The notes beneath the pieces are model-generated. The model was not told the DNA's origin and did no database searches. It saw only the letters and a program-made list of their open reading frames with translations. A DNA stretch of 12,451 bases, from the NCBI GenBank assembly GCA_004554075.1, contig SFOB01000070.1:1-12451 (forward strand), read 5' to 3'. Both the position numbers and the translations under genes were made by a program. The stretch is from Treponema sp. (lineage in GTDB: Bacteria > Spirochaetota > Spirochaetia > Treponematales > Treponemataceae). Of this stretch, positions 1 to 5,751 are shown one piece after another. Within the stretch, counting starts at the first letter, position 1, and every line of letters starts with the position of its first letter.

Positions 1-437
1 TCAAGAATTCCGTAAGGCTCGAGCAGGCGCAAAAGACTTTCTACCTTCTCTTCGCTTCCGGTAATTTCAATAATTACAGACTCAAGACTTACGTCCACGA
101 TTCTCGCTTTATAGATGTCGGCTGTCTCAATGATTGTGCCGCGATTACTTGCCTCGGCACGAACCTTAATAAGAGACATTTCGCGCTGAACAGAACTTGA
201 AGTTTCACACTTTTTGATTGCAATTACTTCTTCAAGCTTTGCAAGCTGCTTCTGAATCTGATCCAGAATATATTCGTCGCCGGTAACAACAATTGTCATA
301 CGGCTCTGTTCAGGATTGTTTGTTGCACAAACAGTCAGCGAGTCGATGTTGTAACCGCGGCGGCTGAAAAGTCCAGAAACGCGGCTAAGTACACCTGTCT
401 TATTTTCTACTAAAACACTTAATACGTATTTTTCCAT
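1..437 (-). CDS. ilvN: Acetolactate synthase small (regulatory) subunit, 3' end cut by window edge
   Basis: Regulatory subunit of acetohydroxyacid synthase, the first common enzyme of isoleucine/valine/leucine synthesis. It binds the large catalytic subunit and carries valine feedback inhibition. About 145 residues are visible, starting MEKYVLSVLVENKTGVLSRV, the typical N-terminal ACT domain. Further marks are RRGYNIDSLTV (about residues 27-37), SRMTIVV, and a C-terminal half with the family's REMSLIKV and ETADIYKARIVDVS motifs. Members are usually ~160-170 aa, so only the last ~15-25 residues lie outside. The ATG at 437 is preceded by GGAG at 445-448 with 7-nt spacing. The gene lies downstream of thrA on the same strand with a 168-bp gap filled by a repeat element, so co-transcription is possible but not shown. 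The catalytic subunit gene (ilvB) is not in the window. Confidence 0.95.
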   Translation of the reverse strand, partial: MEKYVLSVLVENKTGVLSRVSGLFSRRGYNIDSLTVCATNNPEQSRMTIVVTGDEYILDQIQKQLAKLEEVIAIKKCETSSSVQREMSLIKVRAEASNRGTIIETADIYKARIVDVSLESVIIEITGSEEKVESLLRLLEPYGIL

Positions 438-455
438 AATTACACTCCAAAGTAG

Positions 456-595
456 CAGGTTCTAGGTTTTAGGTTCTAGGGGCGTTGCGGGGATGTGCCC
501 CGCAGAGGGGGTAGCGAAAGACCGCGCAGCGGGCTGAAGCGAGGGGGAGACTTCCCCCTCCTACCTAGCACCTAAAACCTAATACCTAAAACCTG
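456..595. repeat. ~140-bp intergenic repeat with imperfect terminal inverted repeats (copy 1)
   Basis: The two ends are inverted copies of each other over 25 bp with 22 matches: 456-480 begins CAGGTTCTAGG, and the complement of 571-595 begins CAGGTTTTAGG. Inside are a 7-bp GC-rich hairpin (TGCGGGG/CCCCGCA, about 485-503) and an 8-bp hairpin at 541-560 (GAGGGGGA/TCCCCCTC, loop GACT). The core 499-540 recurs in inverted orientation at 5609-5650 with 41 of 42 bases identical. It has no coding frame and is far more GC-rich than neighbouring spacers. It resembles a MITE- or REP-like dispersed repeat. It sits between thrA and ilvN, where its stems could attenuate readthrough. Confidence 0.75.
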
Positions 596-605
596 CGCGT
601 CAGCG

Positions 606-3113
606 CTATCTCTCAGGGTTAAAGCTTACTGTACGCAAAATATCTCCGAATACACCAGCTGCTGTTACGCCTGCTCCGGCACCGTATCCGCGGACAGTCA
701 AAGGAATCGGCTGATAGCGCTCTGTGTAGAATACAAAGGCATTCTCACCACCCTTTACGCTGTACAAAGGATCATCCTGACCTACTTCCATCATACCAAC
801 GCTAACCTTTCCGTCTTTGATTGTTGCACCCATGCGCAAAACCTTGCCCTTCTTTTTGAGGTCGGCAATTTTCTTTGCAAAGTAATCATCAACTTCAGGA
901 AGCTTTTTCAAGAACTCTTCTACAGTTCCGCTTGAATCAAAACTGTCCGGGAACACCTTGTACATTTCGATATCAGAAAGTTCGATATCATAACCAGACT
1001 CGCGGGCAATGATAAGTCCCTTGCGGGCAACGTCCATACCATTGAGGTCGTCGCGAGGATCCGGCTCAGTATAGCGGAGTTCCTTTGCTTCAAGAACGGC
1101 CTTAGAGAATGGAACTCCTTCGTCGAGTTTTCCAAAAATATATGAAAGAGAACCAGACATAATTCCGTTGAAGCTTTCAAGCTTATCACCAGATTTATAA
1201 AGGTTCTGCAGAGTATCAATAATAGGAAGTCCGGCACCAACGTTTGTTTCGTAGAGGAAGCGGCGGTGCATCTTGTTTGCAGTGCGGCGGAGCTCGTGAT
1301 AGAACTTAATGTCCATAGAGTTAGCGCGCTTGTTTGGAGTTGCAATGCTCATACCGGCGTTGAGGATGTCCAGGTAACGCTCCGGCAAATCGTAGCTTGC
1401 AGTACAATCAACAAAGACTGGATTAAGAGGTTTCTTCTCTTTTACAAACTTAATGATGTCATCAACATTCTGATTTGAGTTGAACGGGAAGTCAGGCTTT
1501 TTCATCTGGTCGCGCCAGTTTGAAAGATCGAGTCCTTCTTCATTCAAAAGCATACCGTCGATGGTTGTGATACAGAGAACCTTGATATCAACATTTTCTT
1601 TGAGAAGCTTTTCTCTCTGATCTCGGATCTGGTCGATCATTGTTCCACCAATTGTTCCGGCACCAAAGGCAAATACTTCGATTGTCTGAGCTGTATGGAA
1701 GAAGAACTGATGAACAGCCTTAACTGCTGTATCAGCATATTCATTTTCAATAACAGCAGAAATACAGCGCTCGCTTGAGCCCTGAGCAATGGCGAGAATA
1801 TTGATATCCTGACTTGAAAGAGCATTGAGGAACTTTCCTGCAACACCGCGATTAGCAATCATACCGTCGCCGACAACGCTGACGATTGCGCAGTCCTTGC
1901 GAACATCAATTGCGTCAATCAACTTTTCGCGGATTTCAAGCTCGAACTTAGCTTCAAGAGCATCTCTTACTACATCTGCTTCGCTGTCGCGTACACAGAA
2001 AGAAATTGTATATTCAGAAGAAGACTGAGTAATCAAAAGAATTGAGCTGCCGGCGCTTGAAACGGCAGAGAAAATCTTACTTGCCATACCAGTGCGGCCA
2101 CGCATAAGTGAACCGCCCACACTAATCATGGAAACGTGCTTGAGTGAAGAAATACCACAGATACTTGATTTACCCTTGCGGCTTTCAAAAGGTCCCTTAC
2201 CAATACGTGTTCCGCGGGCACTAGGATTGTGAGAGTTCAAGCTCCAGGCTTCAATTCCCTTTGCCTGAAGAGGTGCAATTGTTTTTGGATGAAGAACTTT
2301 AGAACCAAAGAATGAAAGCTCCATTGCTTCTTCATAAGACATATCGTCTACGAGGATTGCATCTTTTACAACACGAGGGTCTGCAGTGTAAACACCGTCA
2401 ACATCAGTCCAGAACTCAACGCGCTTTACGCGAAGGCTTGCACCAATAATTGCGGCAGAGAAATCAGAACCGTTGCGACCAAGGAGCCCCATAACAGGCT
2501 TTGTTCCGTGGCCGCCAGACCATGTGCAGATAAAGCCAGGGAAAAGAAGAATGCGGGTCTGAGCAGGTGAAGCTCCGTCGCGGAATGGAGCGCAGGCTTC
2601 ATTACATGCTGAATAATCAGCTTCTCCCTCTTTCTGGTTGCCGGTTGTGAAAACAAACTTGCGGCTGTCCAGGAAGATTACACTCTGCTTTTTTGCAAGC
2701 AGAACATTTTCCATAATAGGAGCTGAGAGAAGTTCCCCCATACCCATAATACGGCAGTGAACAGTATCAGGACACTCGCCGAAAGAAACACAACCGGCGA
2801 GGAGTTTTTCGAGTTCAGTAAAATTAGGCTCAAGACGAGCCATTGTTTTTTCTGCATCAAAGCCAGGAAGCTTAGACTGCAGTTCAAGACAGATTTCGTT
2901 GTGAGTATTGCGGATGTCGTTAACATAATTGGTTCCGGCAATACCACCGATACAAGCGTCGATTGCAGATTGTAATGTATTAGAAACACCAGCTGCCGCG
3001 CTTACGACAACAGAAAGACGGTCTTCCTTTGCACGAGAAATAATAATCTCGCTGGAAGCCAGAATGCGGCGGGCGTTGGCCATTGATGTGCCGCCGAACT
3101 TGAGAGTAATCAT
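606..3113 (-). CDS. thrA: Bifunctional aspartokinase / homoserine dehydrogenase
   Basis: A fusion enzyme catalysing the first (aspartate kinase, ATP-dependent) and third (homoserine dehydrogenase, NAD(P)H-dependent) steps of the aspartate pathway to threonine and methionine; it is cytoplasmic. The kinase domain opens with KFGGTS (residues 5-10), and the substrate-binding segment FWTDVDGVYTADPR lies near residue 235. Tandem ACT regulatory domains follow at about 325-465 (ISVGGSLMRGRTGM). A dehydrogenase Rossmann motif FGAGTIGG lies near 483, GIMSGSLSYIFGKLDEG further on, and YTEPDPRDDLNGMDVARK near 680-696 contains the catalytic lysine region. The length of 835 aa matches ThrA/MetL enzymes (~810-820). 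I chose the ATG at 3113 over the longer in-frame ATG at 3152. Homology begins at MITLKFGG, and AAGG at 3119-3122 is spaced 5 nt from it. Being upstream of ilvN fits a threonine-to-isoleucine supply. The ACT domains suggest feedback by an aspartate-family amino acid, probably threonine (family knowledge, not shown here). Confidence 0.96.
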   Translation of the reverse strand: MITLKFGGTSMANARRILASSEIIISRAKEDRLSVVVSAAAGVSNTLQSAIDACIGGIAGTNYVNDIRNTHNEICLELQSKLPGFDAEKTMARLEPNFTELEKLLAGCVSFGECPDTVHCRIMGMGELLSAPIMENVLLAKKQSVIFLDSRKFVFTTGNQKEGEADYSACNEACAPFRDGASPAQTRILLFPGFICTWSGGHGTKPVMGLLGRNGSDFSAAIIGASLRVKRVEFWTDVDGVYTADPRVVKDAILVDDMSYEEAMELSFFGSKVLHPKTIAPLQAKGIEAWSLNSHNPSARGTRIGKGPFESRKGKSSICGISSLKHVSMISVGGSLMRGRTGMASKIFSAVSSAGSSILLITQSSSEYTISFCVRDSEADVVRDALEAKFELEIREKLIDAIDVRKDCAIVSVVGDGMIANRGVAGKFLNALSSQDINILAIAQGSSERCISAVIENEYADTAVKAVHQFFFHTAQTIEVFAFGAGTIGGTMIDQIRDQREKLLKENVDIKVLCITTIDGMLLNEEGLDLSNWRDQMKKPDFPFNSNQNVDDIIKFVKEKKPLNPVFVDCTASYDLPERYLDILNAGMSIATPNKRANSMDIKFYHELRRTANKMHRRFLYETNVGAGLPIIDTLQNLYKSGDKLESFNGIMSGSLSYIFGKLDEGVPFSKAVLEAKELRYTEPDPRDDLNGMDVARKGLIIARESGYDIELSDIEMYKVFPDSFDSSGTVEEFLKKLPEVDDYFAKKIADLKKKGKVLRMGATIKDGKVSVGMMEVGQDDPLYSVKGGENAFVFYTERYQPIPLTVRGYGAGAGVTAAGVFGDILRTVSFNPER

Positions 3114-3215
3114 ATACACCTTCGCGCTGAAAACCGCAATTTCCCCGAACATCCGGGCGAGCCATGCAGGAAGCCCCGCATACGTCGGTTGTCAGCTGTT
3201 GTAAAAATGTTACTT

Positions 3216-3221
3216 ATTATA
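3216..3221 (-). promoter_or_regulatory. Candidate -10 box for thrA
   Basis: The minus strand reads TATAAT exactly, about 100 nt upstream of the thrA ATG. No convincing -35 hexamer sits 16-18 nt further upstream. The resulting leader (about 3114-3209) has no terminator-antiterminator pair that I can see, only a short CCCG/CGGG stem, and no run of threonine or isoleucine codons. Confidence 0.4.
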
Positions 3222-3395
3222 GTAATGATTTGCACAAAGAATGGCAATGGAAGAAAAAAAATAATTATTTTGGATATTTTTCTCTAGAAAAACGCATTTT
3301 TTCGCACATCTAAACATATATTATATATGGAAAAAATATTAACAGCATAAAATTATTTAAGGAAGGAGGAAAAGTCAAAATCAAAAACCTGCCAA

Positions 3396-3652
3396 TCCCA
3401 CTAAACAAGCCATTGGTATGATTTAGTAGGATGAAAACAGACAGAAAAGTACCGTGAAGCGATTTTTTTCCTACTAAATAAGCAAGCATATTTCATTAGT
3501 AGGGAATAATCACACAATAATCTAACTTAAAGAAGAAAAGTTCCCTACTAATTTATTCTCAATCATTACTTAGTGGGAACCAACAGCTGTTTATAACTTA
3601 AACAAAGGTTTTTCTTTCCAACCAAATCGCACTTCGAAATTATTTAGTTGGA
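3396..3652. repeat. Array of four diverged palindromes, 73-75 bp period, upstream of the orphan nuclease-like gene
   Basis: The 567-bp gap between thrA and the next gene holds four palindromic units at 3396-3431, 3469-3505, 3542-3578 and 3617-3652 (36, 37, 37 and 36 bp). Gaps between them are 37, 36 and 38 bp. Each unit has a left arm like TCCYACTAAAT and a right arm like ATTTAGTAGGA around a ~15-nt centre that is not conserved. Arms also pair across gaps: 3421-3431 with 3469-3479 (11 bp, perfect) and 3495-3506 with 3541-3552 (12 bp, perfect). Each arm can therefore fold with its left or right neighbour. The last unit ends 28 bp before the ATG at 3681. Left of the array, 3240-3395 is very A+T-rich with TATA-like strings near 3317-3328 but no clear -35. 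Confidence 0.8.
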
Positions 3653-3680
3653 AAAACAAGTCATAATAAAGGAGCTTATC

Positions 3681-4517
3681 ATGCAAAAGGAAGAAATATT
3701 GCCAAATATCTCTATATCACACTTACAAATAAGGCTCGAGGAACTAAAAGCCTTGACAAATACTCTCAAAAGTGAAATCGAAATGTTTCCTTCAGGCCGA
3801 CTCCGCATCGCACAAAGAAATAATCATCCGGAATTCTATCAGGTTCCGGAACACTCCAATGAACAGGGACGTTACATTAATAAAGAAAATCACAATCTTG
3901 CAGTTCAACTGGCTCAAAAAGATTATAACTATAGAATCCTTAAATTGATTAACAAAGAAATCTCTTATCTGCAAAACTATCTGAAGCAAACAGACAACGG
4001 TAAGGCAATACAAAATCTTTTTGAAAAACTATCACCAGTTAGACAACATCTTATTAAACCAGTTACCCTTTCTGATAATCTATTTTTACAGGAATGGCTT
4101 TCCATCACCTGGCAAGGCCTCCCCTTTCCCGAAGATGCAGCTGATTTATTTACAGAAAACAAGGAAAAGGTTCGATCAAAATCCGAAGTTATAATTGCTA
4201 ACAAGCTTTTTAATAATGACATACCTTACCGTTACGAATGCCCATTAACACTTTACAGCAAAGGAAACAAAAATAACCCGGTTACTATTTATCCAGATTT
4301 CACATGTCTGAACGTACATACTCACAATGAGTTTTACTGGGAACACTTTGGAATGATAGACAGTCCGGAATACGCACAAAAAAATGCAAGAAAACTGCGC
4401 CTATACGCAGAAAACAATTATTTCCCTGGTAGCAATCTTATAATTACAATGGAAACTCAAACCGAACAGTTAAGCACTCGACAAGTTGAACAACTTATAG
4501 AAGAGTTCTTAAAGTAA
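3681..4517 (+). CDS. Orphan protein with PD-(D/E)XK-nuclease-like C-terminal domain
   Basis: A 278-aa protein of unknown role. Residues ~13-36 and ~80-104 are charged and helical, possibly coiled coil. The C-terminal half (about 163-278) has the pattern I associate with a family of uncharacterised ~290-aa proteins common in Firmicutes. The pattern is VRSKSEVIIANKL (E169), IPYRYECPL, YPDFT (D206), FYWEHFGMID (E221, H222), a lysine-rich helix with K239, then LIITMET. Spacing E...D...E fits a PD-(D/E)XK fold, but the classical ExK lysine is replaced (E-H-F), so a migrated lysine or loss of activity is possible. The ATG at 3681 has AGGAG at 3670-3674 with 6-nt spacing. An in-frame TTG at 3648 lies inside the last palindrome and is less likely. 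Codons are more A+T-rich than in neighbours, suggesting transfer. Its end is 19 bp from the convergent exonuclease gene. No methylase, transposase or Cas gene is adjacent. Confidence 0.8.
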   Translation: MQKEEILPNISISHLQIRLEELKALTNTLKSEIEMFPSGRLRIAQRNNHPEFYQVPEHSNEQGRYINKENHNLAVQLAQKDYNYRILKLINKEISYLQNYLKQTDNGKAIQNLFEKLSPVRQHLIKPVTLSDNLFLQEWLSITWQGLPFPEDAADLFTENKEKVRSKSEVIIANKLFNNDIPYRYECPLTLYSKGNKNNPVTIYPDFTCLNVHTHNEFYWEHFGMIDSPEYAQKNARKLRLYAENNYFPGSNLIITMETQTEQLSTRQVEQLIEEFLK

Positions 4518-4536
4518 CAGACAGCACTGTTAATAC

Positions 4537-5460
4537 CTACTTCAGTTTACTTTCCAATTCCTCAAGCAGCATAATCTTCAGCCCGCGTTTTTCTATCTTC
4601 TTGCGCAGCTCCGGGTGTGGTTCGCTTTCAAAAACTGCAGTGCCGTGTACAGTCAGGTGCTCGCCTGTTGAGCCGCCGTTATCATAAATCTTTTTCACAA
4701 GCTCAAAAGCAGTATCTACATCGCGCAGGATTTTATGATCCAGTTCAAAGCGTTCGCCAACCACCGTCTTAAAATGAGGCATAGGCGAAACTTTGCCATA
4801 AAGGCGTTTGATTTTTTCTGTCATTTCGCGGCGGTAAGCGCGCTCGGCTGCCTGCTCAAGAATCTGCTCATTGGAAACAAAGCACTTTTTTCCTTCCGGA
4901 GAAGTCAAAATCTCTTCTACACTCTGCCCTGTTCTCATGCATTCAGCCTTAAGGCAAAGCATAGTCATAATTGCATCATCTTCAGATTTATGACTCTGAT
5001 ACTTTGCAACGTTTACGCCAAACTCAGTTGCCCACTCAACAAGCTTCTGCTTTTTTTCATATTTGTGCTCGAGATAGCGTTCAAGGTCAAAAGCACGGAA
5101 CTGAATATAAGGAAGCTCGTAGCGCTCGTTGGCATCATTTACAAAGCCCACATCGTTGGAAACAGCAAAGCCCGCAATATAGCGGTTACCGGTTGTAAAA
5201 AGCTTTTTAATATCCTTATAGTAGCTCTCATAATTCGGCTTAGTACGGAAATAATCCTTAGAATAAGCAAGCTTACAGTCGCCCTTACCCGAAAGCAGAT
5301 ACCAGTCAAAATCGCATTCCGGATTCATTACAACATCTTCGCTTTCTATAATATTGAGGTCATCATCACAAATAACATAACCAAGCGAACAGATTTTTCC
5401 CACGCCCTCAAAAGTATTGGCGCATTCACAGTCAAAAAAAACAAAACTCTTGTGATTCAT
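4537..5460 (-). CDS. DEDDh 3'-5' exonuclease with BRCT-like C-terminal region
   Basis: A 307-aa protein of the DnaQ/epsilon-type exonuclease superfamily, which removes 3'-terminal nucleotides from DNA or RNA using two metal ions. ExoI is FFDCECA (D10, E12), ExoII is GFAVSNDVGF (D103), and ExoIII is SHKSEDDA with H157 and D162 in H-x4-D spacing, so all catalytic residues are present. Residues ~228-305 look like a divergent BRCT domain: VGERFEL, then FELVKKIYDNGGSTGE, then KIEKRGLKIMLLEELES near the end. This is the layout of exonuclease-BRCT fusions and is inferred by eye. The precise substrate is unknown; repair or tRNA/RNA trimming are both possible. The ATG at 5460 has no Shine-Dalgarno upstream, but TATAAT ends 6 nt before it. 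The 3' end converges on the nuclease-like gene with no obvious terminator between. Confidence 0.85.
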   Translation of the reverse strand: MNHKSFVFFDCECANTFEGVGKICSLGYVICDDDLNIIESEDVVMNPECDFDWYLLSGKGDCKLAYSKDYFRTKPNYESYYKDIKKLFTTGNRYIAGFAVSNDVGFVNDANERYELPYIQFRAFDLERYLEHKYEKKQKLVEWATEFGVNVAKYQSHKSEDDAIMTMLCLKAECMRTGQSVEEILTSPEGKKCFVSNEQILEQAAERAYRREMTEKIKRLYGKVSPMPHFKTVVGERFELDHKILRDVDTAFELVKKIYDNGGSTGEHLTVHGTAVFESEPHPELRKKIEKRGLKIMLLEELESKLK

Positions 5461-5466
5461 TCTGCT

Positions 5467-5472
5467 ATTATA
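5467..5472 (-). promoter_or_regulatory. -10 box immediately upstream of the exonuclease start (possible leaderless mRNA)
   Basis: A perfect TATAAT on the minus strand lies 6 nt from the ATG at 5460. Initiation ~7 nt after a -10 would fall on or beside the start codon. No GGAG-like ribosome binding site is present. The -35 position falls inside the neighbouring repeat element and matches poorly. Confidence 0.4.
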
Positions 5473-5675
5473 TAGGTTTTAAGTGACAGGTGCTAGGTGT
5501 TTAGGTATTAGGAGGAAGTCGACCCCTTAGGGAGCGGCCTGCAACGCAGGCAAAAACAGTCCAGTGGACTGTTTTTAGCGAGTCTCGGCGAAGGCTATGC
5601 CTGAGCCGGCTTCAGCCCGCTTCGCGGTCTTTCGCTACCCCCTCTGCGGGCTCAAACGCCGCCCGCAACGCCTGC
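5473..5675. repeat. Intergenic repeat, copy 2 (inverted relative to copy 1, with an extra insert)
   Basis: The core 5609-5650 is the reverse complement of 499-540 with one mismatch. It is followed by CCCGCAACGCC (5662-5672), also matching copy 1. The left arm 5487-5512 (CAGGTGCTAGG, TTAGGTATTAGG) matches copy 1's terminal repeat. About 85 bp between arm and core (about 5520-5605) are absent from copy 1, and the right terminal repeat is missing, so this copy is modular or degraded. It fills most of the 290-bp divergent spacer between the exonuclease and alpha-galactosidase genes and leaves their promoters at its two edges. Confidence 0.7.
5552..5576. terminator. Perfect 11-bp stem-loop, terminator-like, inside repeat copy 2
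   Basis: AAAAACAGTCC and GGACTGTTTTT are exact complements around the loop AGT. The A-run and U-run give an intrinsic-terminator shape on both strands. A 6-bp hairpin (GCCTGC/GCAGGC, 5537-5551) precedes it. No gene ends here, so it may insulate the two divergent promoters or simply be part of the repeat. Confidence 0.45.
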
Positions 5676-5694
5676 TTTTCCTATTTTCTTCTTA

Positions 5695-5723
5695 TTGCTT
5701 AAACATAATCTAAACTATACAAT
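5695..5723 (+). promoter_or_regulatory. Candidate promoter of the alpha-galactosidase gene
   Basis: TTGCTT at 5695-5700 and TACAAT at 5718-5723 are separated by exactly 17 bp. The -10 ends 28 bp before the ATG at 5752. GAGGT at 5743-5747 serves as ribosome binding site. I see no clear operator palindrome in the short leader. Confidence 0.5.
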
Positions 5724-5751
5724 TTCTATAAAACAAACTATCGAGGTTCCT

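Noticed and set aside
3114..3152. Longer thrA start at the ATG at 3152
   Set aside because: The 13 extra residues (MFGEIAVFSAKVY) precede the conserved kinase N-terminus, and the internal ATG at 3113 has its own AAGG ribosome binding site.
3396..3652. CRISPR array (36-37 bp repeats with 36-38 bp spacers)
   Set aside because: The geometry fits, but the repeat interiors are not conserved between units, only the arms, and no cas gene is present. True CRISPR repeats are near-identical.
3396..3652. Integron attC sites
   Set aside because: Treponema integrons exist, but the arms do not fit the RYYYAAC/GTTRRRY rule, the 'cassettes' would be only ~37 bp, and no integrase is seen.
3396..4517. Type III toxin-antitoxin locus (repeat RNA plus toxin)
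   Set aside because: Antitoxin repeats of that type are direct and almost identical, and ToxN-like toxins are ~170-200 aa with a different fold. The protein here has PD-(D/E)XK-like motifs and the units are palindromic and diverged.
4735..5475. 246-codon open frame opposite the exonuclease gene
   Set aside because: The minus-strand frame carries all DEDDh motifs; the plus-strand frame is a by-product of its codon use.
5695..5751. Longer alpha-galactosidase start at TTG 5695
   Set aside because: It overlaps the likely -35 box, and the ATG at 5752 has GAGGT directly upstream.
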